A stretch of DNA of 44,504 nt, taken from assembly GCA_945870205.1 (NCBI GenBank), contig CAMBRI010000007.1:1-44504 (forward strand). Direction: 5' to 3'. The notes under the pieces are model-generated. The model did not search any database, was not told where the DNA came from, and saw nothing but the letters and a program-made list of their open reading frames with translations. Made by a program: the position numbers and the translations under genes. Shown piece after piece: positions 28,020 through 37,221 of this stretch. This stretch comes from Sulfuritalea hydrogenivorans sk43H (GTDB lineage: Bacteria; Pseudomonadota; Gammaproteobacteria; Burkholderiales; Rhodocyclaceae). Numbering within the stretch: the first letter of the stretch is position 1; every line of letters begins with the position of its first letter.

Positions 28020-29777
28020 CTAATGCGCCACGGCGTCCCATGCCTTGCGGATCTGCTCCAGCCGGTGATTTCCGGCATCGCGCAAAGCGACGAAATTCAG
28101 GTAGCCCTGCATGCGATTGTTGAGACGCTTGCTGGTATTGGCATCCATCGCCAGACGACCCGCAGTGAGGTCCTCGAAACATTTGACGATACACGTGGCG
28201 GCGTTCAGGTAAACCGCGACGTTCTTGTTGGCTTCAGCCAGGCGGGCGAATTCTTCGACGGCATCCAGCAGTTGCCCATGCTTGGCCATGTTGGCCGCGG
28301 CGACGTTCATCTGCCGGAGATTCTCGGTCGCCCCGTCGGCAATCCGCGAGGCTTGCGCCTGCAGGCCGCCGCCGGCCATGGTTCGTGCGATGCGCCCTTC
28401 CATCGACTGGTTGCCGACGTGATCCTGGTACAGCACCTCGGCCATCCGGCATGCCGTCTCCTGATCCCCCATCTCCACGGCGGCCTCAAGCATGAACATC
28501 GATTGCTCGCTATCCACTTCCTGTGCCGCCCCCTTGGCCGACTCGTGGGCCTGCCGCATTTTCTGGAAGGCGTCCGCGGCCGCCTTTCGATCGCCCGTGC
28601 CGATTGCCGTGGCATAGGAAACCGTTCTGGCGGCAAGAACGTAGGCGGGATTGTCCCGGTGAAAATCCCGCAGATTGTTGTTCAGCGATTCCAGTCGTTC
28701 CGCCGCGGCCTTGGTCCCGCTCTTGATCAGCAGGGATGCGTAGGTGCAAAAATCGCCCGGGCGCACAAAGCTTGAGCCGCGGCCGTGCTGATGCATGAGG
28801 GCAAGAGCATCAATGGCGGTCTGCGTGTCGCCGGTCGCCACCGCTATCCGCGCGATGTTGCGCTGCCTCGACAACGACTTGGGGTTCTTCTCCAGCACCA
28901 GTTTCAGCAAGGCCTTGGTCGCTTCCAGGTCCCCCTTGCGCTCATGTACCTTTGCCAGCAAATCGTGCGCCTGCAGGTAATCCGGGTTGTCGTGGATCAG
29001 TTCCTCGATGATGGCCGCGGTTTCGTCGTACCGATCGAGGTGAAAAAACGCCCGAGCCTTGCCCAGCTTGGCCCATGGCAAGCTGGGCTTGTTTTCAAGA
29101 ATGGATTCGAAATGGTTGTAGGCTTCCTGAAAATGCTCCATCTGGATCATGCATTCGCCGGCGATGCGCTGAAATCCGCTGGCGTGACGCGGATTGCCGC
29201 CTGCCTCGTCGAGGCAGAGCTTCAGGGCCTGGTCGTAGTCCCCCTTGTCGAACAGGTCGGTCACACCCTTCAAGGCCTGGTGACGGTCCCACGCCTTGCC
29301 CAGACGCTCGTGCAGCGTGTCCGGCGAGATCGGCTTGATCAGGTAGTCATCCGGCGCCAGTTCCACGGCGGAGAAAACCTGCTCGTATTTGCGCTCGCCG
29401 GTGATCATGATCCAGATGGTCGATTGCGGCAGCAGCTTCTGCCTTCTGACTTCTTCCAGCAATTGCTGCCCGTCGCGCGTGTCGGAAAGGATGTAGTCGC
29501 AGAGCACCACGTCGTAGTTGCCCCGGGTGCGAATTCGATACAGTGCATCGTGGTAGCTGTCCGATACGTCGATCCTGCTGCCGCCCGCATTGACGATCGT
29601 GTTGCGCAGCCAGACCCGCATGGTCTGGGAGTCTTCGATCAGGAGATAGGAGAGCTTGTCATAGGGACAGGGGACCGGGGGGGCAAGCGGTGCCCTGGCG
29701 GCATCCGCGGCCAAGTCGTCGACCTCGATACCATCCATCAACCTCAATAAATCATCGGCACCAAAGAGTTCAGGCAT
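28020..29777 (-). CDS. Response regulator with TPR output region
   Basis: 585 residues. The N-terminal receiver (about 41-165) has all the marks: acidic pair in LLIEDSQT, phospho-acceptor Asp94 (VVLCDYILSD), Thr126 (MITGE) and Lys148 (LIKPIS). It is preceded by a 40-residue acidic N-terminus. The rest is helical with tetratricopeptide repeats, such as SGFQRIAGECMIQMEHFQEAYNHFESIL (in pieces) and KARAFFHLDRYDETAAIIEELI. No DNA-binding or enzymatic domain is seen, so phosphorylation probably regulates a protein-protein scaffold. It is a lone gene convergent with the hydrolase gene; the cognate kinase is not linked, although the hybrid kinase at 4045 is in the same window. Confidence 0.88.
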   Translation of the reverse strand: MPELFGADDLLRLMDGIEVDDLAADAARAPLAPPVPCPYDKLSYLLIEDSQTMRVWLRNTIVNAGGSRIDVSDSYHDALYRIRTRGNYDVVLCDYILSDTRDGQQLLEEVRRQKLLPQSTIWIMITGERKYEQVFSAVELAPDDYLIKPISPDTLHERLGKAWDRHQALKGVTDLFDKGDYDQALKLCLDEAGGNPRHASGFQRIAGECMIQMEHFQEAYNHFESILENKPSLPWAKLGKARAFFHLDRYDETAAIIEELIHDNPDYLQAHDLLAKVHERKGDLEATKALLKLVLEKNPKSLSRQRNIARIAVATGDTQTAIDALALMHQHGRGSSFVRPGDFCTYASLLIKSGTKAAAERLESLNNNLRDFHRDNPAYVLAARTVSYATAIGTGDRKAAADAFQKMRQAHESAKGAAQEVDSEQSMFMLEAAVEMGDQETACRMAEVLYQDHVGNQSMEGRIARTMAGGGLQAQASRIADGATENLRQMNVAAANMAKHGQLLDAVEEFARLAEANKNVAVYLNAATCIVKCFEDLTAGRLAMDANTSKRLNNRMQGYLNFVALRDAGNHRLEQIRKAWDAVAH

Positions 29778-30006
29778 GCGTCACCGCGACAAGTTCGGCC
29801 GCCCGGACCATGGACGGCACGTTGCAGCGGGTATTCTGCCTTCTTTTGCTCCCCGGCGGAGACGACTTGCGCTACCCGCAAGCGTCTGTCCGCAAGTAAA
29901 TTCCCACGTACCGGCGAGACAGTGGAATTCCACGCCGGATCCCGGGTACCCTAGAATTTCTGCCTGCCCCGAATAATCTTGCAATGACCCACGTCCCCGC
30001 CAATTC

Positions 30007-30918
30007 ATGAGTCCCCTGCTGGTGTCAGCACTGTGCAAGTCCTACGAGGGCCGCAAGGTGGTGGCCGGGCTCAACTTCGAACTCCAGCGCGGTGAATGCT
30101 ATGGCCTGCTCGGGCCTAACGGCGCCGGCAAGACAAGCACCCTGCGCTGCTGCCTCGGGCTGACAACGCCAGATTCCGGCGAGATAACACTGGTCGGCGA
30201 ACCGGTGCCGGCGCGCGCGCGAGAGGCCCGCATGAAAATCGGCGTGGTGCCGCAGTTCGACAACCTCGACCCGGACTTCACCGCCGCCGAGAACCTCATC
30301 GTCTATGGCCGCTACTTCGGCATGAAGGACAAGGAAATCCGGCCGAAGATTGCCGAACTGCTTGATTTCGCCGGCCTCGCCGGCAAGGAAAATGCCAATA
30401 TCCGCACCCTTTCCGGCGGCATGAAGCGGCGCCTGACGCTGGCGCGCGCACTGGTAAATGATCCGGAACTGCTGTTGCTCGACGAGCCCACCACCGGGTT
30501 GGACCCGCAGGCGCGCCACCTGATCTGGGAGCGCCTCAAGCGCCTCCAGGCGCAAGGCAAGACCATCCTGCTGACGACGCACTTCATGGATGAGGCCGAA
30601 CGGCTGTGCCAGCGCCTGGCGATCATCGATGACGGAAAGATGGTCGCCGAAGGCGCACCGCGGCAACTGATCCACGAGCAGATCGAAGCGCAGGTGGTCG
30701 AAGTCTACGGCGAGGATGCACCGGGCTGGGCCGAGCGCGAAGCCAAAGCCTTTTCGCGACGCGTCGAAGTCAGCGGCGAGACCGCCTTCTGCTATGTCGA
30801 AGACGCCGCGCCCCTGCTCGCCCACCTCGCCGCCTGGCCCGCGCTGCGTACCTTGCACCGGCCGGCGAACCTGGAAGACGTGTTCCTCAAGCTTACCGGC
30901 AGGGAACTGCGCGACTGA
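30007..30918 (+). CDS. ABC transporter ATP-binding protein, NodI/DrrA type
   Basis: 303 residues. Walker A GPNGAGKT (36-43), Q-loop VPQFDNLD, signature LSGGMKRR (135-142), Walker B LLLLDEPT (155-162) and the H-loop [10 protein letters not shown] are intact. The C-terminal extension ends LTGRELRD. It belongs to the ABC-2 export group that includes NodI. Its usual partner, the ABC-2 permease, follows immediately in related genomes (from memory). Here the best match to that partner is at 38838-39623, after a 7.9-kb insertion. Expression of the permease may therefore be uncoupled from this gene. Confidence 0.92.
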   Translation: MSPLLVSALCKSYEGRKVVAGLNFELQRGECYGLLGPNGAGKTSTLRCCLGLTTPDSGEITLVGEPVPARAREARMKIGVVPQFDNLDPDFTAAENLIVYGRYFGMKDKEIRPKIAELLDFAGLAGKENANIRTLSGGMKRRLTLARALVNDPELLLLDEPTTGLDPQARHLIWERLKRLQAQGKTILLTTHFMDEAERLCQRLAIIDDGKMVAEGAPRQLIHEQIEAQVVEVYGEDAPGWAEREAKAFSRRVEVSGETAFCYVEDAAPLLAHLAAWPALRTLHRPANLEDVFLKLTGRELRD

Positions 30919-31137
30919 GCCCACTACAGCGGCTTTGGCGTCGCGCCTGGATGCGGGTCCGTTTGGTGCGTCACAAGAGTCGGCGCTGGCGGCGCGACGA
31001 ACGGGGTCCCACGACGTTGCGGGCCAGAGCGCGCAATCACTGATATTGGCGCCTGGCACCCCGGCGACCAACTCGCGCTGACGCCGGTTGGCAAGAAATT
31101 CTGGTCTGAAACCTTCAACCACGGTATCGCCGTATCA
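30919..31137. other. Gap at the left island junction, no gene seen
   Basis: 219 bases between the ABC ATPase stop and the left repeat copy. Short open frames exist on both strands but have no recognisable features. No second copy of the permease start is visible. Confidence 0.5.
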
Positions 31138-31290
31138 CCAGCGCCGACTTTTCACTTTCGCGTCTACGTCCGCGCCGGGACTCGCCCCGGCGGGCGACCT
31201 ACTTTCTTGCTCGTGCAAGAAAGTAGGCAAAGAAGCACGCCCCGCCTCCCCGGCCCTGCGGGCTCCCCTCGCTGCGGAAGGCCCGGCGGG
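31138..31290 (-). repeat. Left copy of a 153-bp structured inverted repeat
   Basis: The reverse complement matches 37553-37705 base for base except at one position, with no gaps. The copy holds a perfect 13-bp hairpin, CCTACTTTCTTGC (31198-31210) and GCAAGAAAGTAGG (31215-31227), with a 4-base loop, plus further GC-rich hairpins. It looks like a dispersed intergenic element of a type I remember from other betaproteobacteria. Flanking sequences differ, so the shared unit is well bounded. Confidence 0.9.
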
Positions 31291-31819
31291 TCAGAGGGGC
31301 AGTGAAACCACCGCTCGTTACTGGCCCCAGCAAATCCAACTGGAACCCGAATAAAAATTCAGGGGCAGCAGACTGACAACTGCCTGCTGACACCGTCATA
31401 CCCAGAGGCCGCAGCACTCAGTTTGCTGCAGTTCAGCCTTGGCTTGGTCGGATGGCTCTTGGGTGCACATTGCTGCCGGTGGCGAAAATCGAGAGCGGCC
31501 ATTCGCCAGGAACCCCGAGAATGCCGGAGCCGTCATTCGCTATGCGTTAGTGATATTCTTGCCTCGAAGGCTGTTGGGCAGCGGGAACGGTCACTGGCGA
31601 GGCTGAAATGATGTGGCCGTGAGCGGCGGCTTGCTAATTGGACCCGGTGTTCCAACGGGGATCTGTTTTTTCGGGTGGCAGGCGATCCTTGGCCAATTGC
31701 GGCTATTCAATCGGGTGGAGGTTTGATCGGCGATTGGTTTCCTGACCCAGGCAAAACTGGGCACCAGTTGATGCTGAAAACGTGGTTCGGTTCAGACCGC
31801 GAGTTGGAATGCGATCCGG
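31291..31819. other. Long non-coding stretch in the island
   Basis: 529 bases without a supported gene; the open frames are short and lack family features. The sequence looks unlike the neighbouring core genes (lower GC by eye). Confidence 0.5.
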
Positions 31820-32413
31820 TTAATGGGGTTTTATCTTATTCTTTTCGATCAGGCCGCTCACGATGGGTAACATCCCTTTCGCCCACAACTCGCAACCCCT
31901 TTCGGTCATGTGCCCATCCGGCAGGAAATTCCCCGCAACTCTTGGTACGTCCTTGGTCCAGAAGCCGTAGTAGATCGCGCCAAACTTATCAGCAGAGGTG
32001 CGGGCCTGTTCTATCGATTGGATCGAAGTGAAGGACACATAAATCGTCGGGATATGCTTTTCCTGTAGCCAGGCGAGACCCTTTTCCGTGTATTCGACTG
32101 CGGCGGTAACATTCTTATCGTTCGGACCCGGTTCGAAAATGACGATCTGGGTCTTGTCAGTCACGTCTTGATTCTTCATACGCTGAAATATGAAGTGGGG
32201 CTTGTCACCGTTAACCCCTGCATTTTTTACGGTTGCATCGATTCCTTCCGCTTTGAGCAAGGATTCCAGAATTGCGGGGAAGTTTTTGTCGCTCGGTATC
32301 CCTTTGCAGTTCGTGGCACTAGTTCCAATTGCCACGATTTGAATTGGTTCTGCCCGGACCAAGCCGGTAGCCAACAACAGAGGAAATAACAACACCACAA
32401 CTTTATTACGCAT
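31820..32413 (-). CDS. Exported SGNH/GDSL-type hydrolase
   Basis: 197 residues with a signal peptide (MRNKVVVLLFPLLLATGLVRA). The catalytic serine block reads AIGTSATNCKG (Ser32, GTS instead of GDS). The Gly and Asn oxyanion-hole residues are in NAGVNGD (Gly66) and EPGPNDKN (Asn98), and the Asp/His pair is in LPDGHMTERG (Asp166, His168). It resembles the short arylesterase-like SGNH group and probably cleaves an ester in the periplasm. Lower GC by eye and lack of operon partners fit horizontal transfer. Confidence 0.8.
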   Translation of the reverse strand: MRNKVVVLLFPLLLATGLVRAEPIQIVAIGTSATNCKGIPSDKNFPAILESLLKAEGIDATVKNAGVNGDKPHFIFQRMKNQDVTDKTQIVIFEPGPNDKNVTAAVEYTEKGLAWLQEKHIPTIYVSFTSIQSIEQARTSADKFGAIYYGFWTKDVPRVAGNFLPDGHMTERGCELWAKGMLPIVSGLIEKNKIKPH

Positions 32414-32874
32414 AAGCTACTCCAAGAAAAATTGGCGAATTGGCCCGGTTCTTAGAAATCTATAGTTGTGGTCAAAGAGCCAATCAGTACCGGAGCTTTG
32501 ATTCTAACTTGGTTGCACATGCGGCGCTGAACGCGATTTCTGCATTGAAGAGACTTTAACGTTCTGTTACCGAAAGCGTGCGCAGGGCTCCGGGTCAGCA
32601 AGAGCGGGCCGACCAAGCCGAAGCCCGACGGCAGGTATTTGGGTGGACCGACCACCGGCCATGACAATGTCAGCAGCCGGTTCCGGCGCGGGTCAAGGTA
32701 GTTGTCGCCTCGGTCATGCAGCCAACGCCAGAATATGAGAAGCTGCCGTTTGTGGCGCTACACGGGTTACATTACCAGCCTCGCGGCCCGGCTTAGCGAT
32801 TGGCAGTTTCTACGCACATTGCAGCCTCAATAGTCGAGGATATCCTTCCAACCCACACCAAGAAAGTCTCGTGG
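32414..32874. other. Non-coding stretch in the island
   Basis: 461 bases between the SGNH hydrolase gene and the frameshifted gene. The open frames are short and unsupported; I see no repeat, promoter or RNA signature. It would contain the hydrolase promoter, which I cannot identify. Confidence 0.5.
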
Positions 32875-33521
32875 CTACTCGACCTTCGCACTCTTGAGTT
32901 CGTAGGCATTCCCACCAGTGCCACCCTTCGTTCCCCAAACTGTTTCCACCTTCACCGCCACCTTCAGTGACGGAACGTACCAATACTTCTCTGTGTGCTT
33001 GTCACTCCCGTAACAATTGTTCCAATAGCCGGAGTGATCCACGCGCAGGGCGCGATACGTTCCTGCGGGAACCGTCACGGTTTCCCAACCGACAACTTCT
33101 GCCTTGATGTCTATCCTGGACGTACCGCAAGCGGGGTATGGGAAGGTTGTGCTGTATTCCCACTTTTTCCCAACCTCAAGCGGAAAGGAATAGTCTGCTT
33201 TGGCGGCGTATAGGTGCGTTGGGTGTCAGCGATAATTCGACCGCCGTCACGGTCGGTGATGGAAGATCCCGAAGTGCCTGACGAATTCTTCACTTCGTTC
33301 TTGATTTGCGTATCGTCAATCGACGCAGTCGTCACTACGAACACGCTCGTCTGAGCCCTCGAAAAGGGATCGAGCATCGCATACGTCCATGTGTTGCCCA
33401 ACTTCGGCTCGGCTCGCTCAACCTTTGCCGGATCGGCGGATGCCGGTTTCTGCTCCTGTGCAACGGTAGACGCAGAAATTGTCACCAATACAGACAGTGC
33501 AAACAGCGTGGAACGATTCAT
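32875..33521 (-). pseudogene. Frameshifted gene for a small exported protein
   Basis: One gene broken into two frames. The first frame starts at 33521 with a strong AAGGAGG site and a signal peptide (MNRSTLFALSVLVTISASTVAQ), then KLGNTWTYAMLDPFSRAQTS, and goes out of frame after TPPKQTIPF. In the other frame the natural continuation LEVGKKWEYSTTF, then ACGTSRIDIKAEVVGW, TVPAGTYRALRVDHSG and KYWYVPSLKVAVKVE runs to a stop at 32875. One missing base near 33180-33187 would restore the frame. The domain looks like a family of exported proteins with a WEY...VPAGTY...WYVP pattern of unknown function. It could be a sequencing error rather than a real mutation. Confidence 0.8.
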
Positions 33522-33560
33522 GTTGCCTCCTTATGATTATTCTTGCGACGACGTCCCAAA

Positions 33561-33785
33561 TCAGGGACTCAGTTTCACCTTGAGTACAGGATATCCGGGG
33601 ACGCTTTGACGAATCTCCCCTTCATATTCCTCGGAACCATCTTTCTTCGAAATCACCATCGACACATTGTCGGGACAGGGGTTCGAATATTCTTTCGATA
33701 CCGTCATTGTGATCTTGTTCCCGTCTCTTGCCACGGTCCACGGCGCGTCGCGTCGCGCATCGTGCAACGAGAATCGCTTGACCAC
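33561..33785 (-). pseudogene. Remnant of a small protein gene (C-terminal part)
   Basis: The frame encodes 74 residues (RFSLHDARRDAPWTVARDGN, then KDGSEEYEGEIRQSVPGYP) from a GTG with no ribosome site. An in-frame stop lies just upstream and there is no signal peptide, although the next gene on this strand encodes an exported protein. It is most likely the C-terminal end of a truncated gene. An alternative is a short cytoplasmic protein. Not recognised. Confidence 0.4.
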
Positions 33786-34173
33786 AACACCCGTTTTGTT
33801 GAGATGAGTCTAATACAGTTATATGCAATATGGTAAGAATCCCCTATGTTATATGCCTAAAGTCGTAAGTGAATGACAACTATCGAGAGCAGGTTTTGCT
33901 GAACGGCTGCAATATAAATAACTCTCCCGCCGGCTGGTCATGGCCGTGGCCTGCCTGCCACCTGAATCAGACTCTACCCGCGGGAGCGGCCGGTGGACTC
34001 CGTAACCCGCCTGTCAAATCTCATGCTCAAGCCATCGCCAGTGACGGCAACTTGCGTTGCCGACGTGGCCAGAACGTAGCTGGCCCACATTGCTGCTGGC
34101 TGCTTTGCTGCTATCTGGGACTACTTTCTACGCTGGCGAGCGCTGTCGGGTAATGGCGGATTCAAGTCCGAAA

Positions 34174-34217
34174 CTGAAAATCCGTGTGTCGGCAGTTCGA
34201 TTCTGCACCTGACAACA
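34174..34217 (+). pseudogene. Degenerate 3' half of a tRNA (tRNA-Phe-like)
   Basis: From CTGAAAATCCG, the anticodon loop and 3' stem of tRNA-Phe (anticodon GAA), through GTGTCGG to a T-arm with GGCAG, TTCGATT and CTGCA (34191-34207), ending CTGACAACA instead of a proper acceptor end plus CCA. The 5' half is missing: the upstream sequence does not pair with it. A terminator follows immediately, as after real tRNA genes. Integrases often recombine at tRNA 3' halves starting at the anticodon loop, so this may be a decayed attachment site. Confidence 0.5.
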
Positions 34218-34224
34218 GTATCTA

Positions 34225-34256
34225 AGCGGCTCCCGGCGATGGGGGCCGCTTTTCTT
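34225..34256 (+). terminator. Rho-independent terminator
   Basis: AGCGGCTCCC (34225-34234) pairs with GGGGGCCGCT (34241-34250) over a 6-base loop, with one G-T wobble, and is followed by TTTCTTT. It lies 7 bases after the tRNA-like fragment. Confidence 0.85.
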
Positions 34257-34378
34257 TGTGGGTCGGGGTTGGCCCGGGGTTACGGTTTCCGTGCCAGTTG
34301 AGCCATGATCATCACGGTCAAGCAACGTTTCTAGCCACCATGACCAGCGCGCTTACTGCCAAGGAACCAGCAGAAGAA

Positions 34379-35824
34379 CTACAGCTCTCTCAATAGAGAT
34401 GGTTCAAGAAAGTCGGTCAGTTTGATCGGACGATACCCAAGGTCGCGGGATTTCTTTTCAAAGTTTGCCGCGTCAACAGTCTGCCCGGCCTGCCTATAGA
34501 TCTCAGATAGCTCCCAGCTTGCAATTCCACTCCCAAACTCTGCCGAAAATCGCAGCCACTGCTCAGCGCGTCTAGCATTTGCTGCCACACCTGATTTGCC
34601 CATCTTGTAAGCAATCGATAGGCGGCGCGCGGCGTCCTTGTCTCCCCGCAGAGCCTTGGTCAGATCATCGCGAAAGTCTCGGTCCCCAGTTGCGTCTTCG
34701 AAAAGATCTCCTGAAAATCCAGCCGAGCGCTGACTTTCGAGCACTTGGCGCGCGCCGTCAATCGTTACGCGAATCTGTTGCTGATACACGCTGCCAGGAA
34801 AATCCTTTTCAAACTGCTCGCAGAGTCGAATCAAACGAGTAGGCCTGAGCGTATCCAGAATAGCCTGCCAACGTTTTTCTAGTAGCAAGAGGTCGGCACC
34901 AACCCAATGCGATCCCTTGCCCGGACGGCCACGATTCAACTCAAGCTGGCGATTGCGGATCACGAAGCGCCCCCGCAGATTACCGGTACTCTCAGGAAAC
35001 TGCGCCGGGATGGTCAACTTCACCTTGTCGAACTCTGCCTTGACCCGCGTCTGGCATTCGATCGCTGCGATGCGGAAAAGGTCGTCGATCGGCGTCACGC
35101 CGTTGGCCTCGCGCAGCACGTCTATCAGGGCACCAGCGAAAAAGGTATTGCGGTCCGGGCTGATCGGCGCCAGGGCCGGGCGTCCAGCACGCGTAGCAAA
35201 GAACAACAGCATCCCCTCCGGCGCGACAATCTGATTGAATTCGTCGACGCCGCGGCGGATCGACGGATCGGTGCGACAAGCATCAATCAGCGCAATGCTG
35301 ACCCCTGGGTAGCGTTGGGGCAATGCCATCAGGACGTCTTCGTTAAGGCGCAGGGAGGAAGCAATCGCTTTTTCCGAAGACGGGTCCACACCGGCGGGCA
35401 CCAGATAGTTGCGTCCGGCCGACTGGAAACCATGTCCGCAGAAATAGAACACCACGGCAACCGAACCCGGCAGGACGGACTCGCGTGCACTCCTCAGTTC
35501 GGCCCCGAACTCGGCCAGCACCCGGGCCATCGACATGGCATCCAGGTCAACATAGTCACGCACCTTGAACTCGTAGTATTCGAGAATATCCTTGAGATCC
35601 CTGACGTTCTTGTGTGCCGGCGCAATGTCCTTGCGGTCGGGATAGTCGCGGTTGCCGATGAGCAGGGCAAACTTTCTGCGCGGCACGTAAATATCCTGGA
35701 TCGGCTCGGCCGACTGCACCTGCGCAAAGCAATTCGACGCCTGGGAAAGCGTACCTAGGGCAAGTGTGGCGGCGCCTGCGATGACGAGACTGCGACGCGA
35801 CTCGCAAAAAGGTGGCTCATACAT
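34379..35824 (-). CDS. Exported caspase-like (C14) protein with Sel1-like C-terminus
   Basis: 481 residues. The N-terminus ESRRSLVIAGAATLALG carries a twin-arginine (Tat-like) or Sec signal. The caspase-like domain follows (about 50-260), with catalytic His131 (YFCGHGFQSAG) and Cys183 (ALIDACRTDP), so the dyad is intact. The C-terminal 170 residues are helical, and residues about 390-460 resemble Sel1/TPR repeats (ARRLSIAYKMGKSG, AEQWLRFSAEFGSG, ASWELSEIYRQAG). Bacterial caspase homologues cleave after Arg/Lys or Asp and act in stress or defence, but exported ones are poorly known. It stands alone within the island. Confidence 0.87.
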   Translation of the reverse strand: MYEPPFCESRRSLVIAGAATLALGTLSQASNCFAQVQSAEPIQDIYVPRRKFALLIGNRDYPDRKDIAPAHKNVRDLKDILEYYEFKVRDYVDLDAMSMARVLAEFGAELRSARESVLPGSVAVVFYFCGHGFQSAGRNYLVPAGVDPSSEKAIASSLRLNEDVLMALPQRYPGVSIALIDACRTDPSIRRGVDEFNQIVAPEGMLLFFATRAGRPALAPISPDRNTFFAGALIDVLREANGVTPIDDLFRIAAIECQTRVKAEFDKVKLTIPAQFPESTGNLRGRFVIRNRQLELNRGRPGKGSHWVGADLLLLEKRWQAILDTLRPTRLIRLCEQFEKDFPGSVYQQQIRVTIDGARQVLESQRSAGFSGDLFEDATGDRDFRDDLTKALRGDKDAARRLSIAYKMGKSGVAANARRAEQWLRFSAEFGSGIASWELSEIYRQAGQTVDAANFEKKSRDLGYRPIKLTDFLEPSLLREL

Positions 35825-36130
35825 AGCTTGATTTGCCCTTAGACATTTGTTGCATCCAGTGTGTATTGAGCGATCGCTCCGCCCCGGAACACTGGGCTAG
35901 CGCGACCCCGCATAGCGCAGCCCTGCTGAGGCGCTTCCCGAGAATTTGTGGTCAGGTACAGACCAATTCTTTTTTCCCGGCTTTATTGGGTGGCTGCGGC
36001 AGACGCATCGTAAGCGCCTGCAACAGACGGCCTTGCAAGCCTGGAAGAAGACGGAACTTCATGGAAGCCGAATGGTATGCCGGGAATGGCACCGAAGCAA
36101 GAATGGTTATTCGCAACATAAGGGGGCGGT
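35825..36130. other. Gap between the caspase-like gene and IS30 element
   Basis: 306 bases. Open frames of 69-101 residues overlap here but lack recognisable domains; one frame (35946-36155) has a faint basic WLRQTHRKRLQ pattern that I do not trust. It presumably includes the promoter of the caspase-like gene. Confidence 0.45.
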
Positions 36131-37221
36131 TTCAATGACCAAGTGCAAAAAGTGAAGCGTGATGATGTCTGCAGTCAAAAGCGTCTGCAGAAAACAATTC
36201 GGCGGGGCATTTGAAGCCGAGGGATTTTCGCGGACGGGTATTCAACTGCCAGGCGACGGCATCGAGTTCCTCTTGAGTGAAGCCACCCAAGTCAGTTCCC
36301 TTGGGGAAATGCTGTCTGAGCAGGCCGTTGGTATTTTCGTTGATGCCGCGCTGCCATGGACTGTGCGGATCGGCGAAGTAAACTTTCACGCCGGTGGTCT
36401 GGGTCAAACGCTGGTGCTCAGTCATCTCCTTGCCCTGATCGTACGTCAGCGAAAGGCGCTTCTGCGATTCGATGCGGTTGAGGACATGGCTGAAGCCACT
36501 GACCGCAGCCTCGGCACCCGCATCCTCCATTCGGGACAGAACAGTGAACAGTGTCGTGCGTTCGACCAGCGTGCCTATCGCCGAACGGTTGAACGCCCCT
36601 TTGATAGGGTCGCCCTCCCAGTGGCCCGGCACCAACCGTTCGTCCACTTCAGGTGGGCGGTCAGGAATGCGCACACGCCGATCTTCACCACGCGCTCGGG
36701 GGCGGCGTTTGGCATGCCCAAAGCGCAACCAGCCAATGTCCTCCGTGCGCAGCTCTCCACGTGGCATCGCGTAAATGGCGGTGTAGATGGTCTCGTGAGA
36801 AACCTGCAGGGACGGCGTATCGGGATGCACAAGCGCCAGTGTGCCAGCTATCTGCTCCGGCGAGTATCTGGCCTTGAGGTAGTGGCAGACCTGCTCCCAC
36901 AACGGTGTGCCCGGCCTCAGCCGACGCGCAACGCGCGGCTTCGTTGTGCTGACATGGGCGCGTCGATGCGCCGCATCGGAACGATAACCGCCCGCCATCA
37001 GCGGACGCCCGCGCCCACACCGATCCTTCGGCCGAACCGATCCGTTCCGACTCAACTCACGCGAAAGTGTCGAAGCAGAACGACCAAGCTCAACAGCAAT
37101 AGCCCCAGGCTTGATCCCCATCTCCAGCTTCGTTTGAATCATCGTCCGCTCTTCAATGCCCAACTGCTTGTAGTTTCCCATGCAACATTCTCTCCCGATA
37201 ATGTTGCACTTGGATTTTGAG
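36131..37221 (-). mobile_element. IS30-family insertion sequence
   Basis: About 1.09 kb, bounded by imperfect 18-base inverted repeats: TTCAATGACCAAGTGCAA at 36131-36148 and, on the other strand, CTCAAAATCCAAGTGCAA at 37204-37221 (14 of 18 match, CCAAGTGCAA identical). It has a single transposase gene. The exact ends and target duplication cannot be fixed without a second copy. It lies inside the island next to the right 153-bp repeat copy. Confidence 0.85.
36132..37181 (-). CDS. IS30-family transposase
   Basis: 349 residues. The N-terminal helix-turn-helix reads LGIEERTMIQTKLEMGIKPG, then AVELGRSASTLSRELSRNG, the IS30 signature. The catalytic triad is Asp191 (HWEGDPIKG), Asp248 (LTYDQGKEMTEH) and Glu282 (WQRGINENTNGLLRQ), with exactly 33 residues between the last two, the DD(33)E pattern of IS30. 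The conserved RPRKSLGFKCPAEL end is present, so the enzyme is complete and probably active. The stop codon lies in the inverted repeat. Confidence 0.95.
   Translation of the reverse strand: MGNYKQLGIEERTMIQTKLEMGIKPGAIAVELGRSASTLSRELSRNGSVRPKDRCGRGRPLMAGGYRSDAAHRRAHVSTTKPRVARRLRPGTPLWEQVCHYLKARYSPEQIAGTLALVHPDTPSLQVSHETIYTAIYAMPRGELRTEDIGWLRFGHAKRRPRARGEDRRVRIPDRPPEVDERLVPGHWEGDPIKGAFNRSAIGTLVERTTLFTVLSRMEDAGAEAAVSGFSHVLNRIESQKRLSLTYDQGKEMTEHQRLTQTTGVKVYFADPHSPWQRGINENTNGLLRQHFPKGTDLGGFTQEELDAVAWQLNTRPRKSLGFKCPAELFSADAFDCRHHHASLFALGH

Larger units (their letters stand above)
33786..34378. other. Non-coding stretch with a tRNA-like fragment
   Basis: 593 bases. The first part (about 33815-33920) is AT-rich. 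The later part holds the tRNA-like 3' fragment and terminator annotated separately. A 17-base sequence starting CATCGCCAGTGACGG at 34033 recurs in the same orientation near 37335. No supported gene. Confidence 0.55.

Noticed and set aside
31198-31227. The hairpin in the 153-bp repeat as a simple terminator
   Set aside because: It has no T-run on either strand and is part of a longer unit repeated at 37616-37645.
34174-34217. Functional tRNA-Phe gene
   Set aside because: The 5' half, D-arm and acceptor pairing are missing and the T-stem has a mismatch; it is only a fragment.
35946-36155. Basic 69-residue frame with a faint group II intron maturase-like look
   Set aside because: The similarity is a few basic and aromatic residues only, it overlaps the IS end, and there is no intron RNA structure or other maturase domain.
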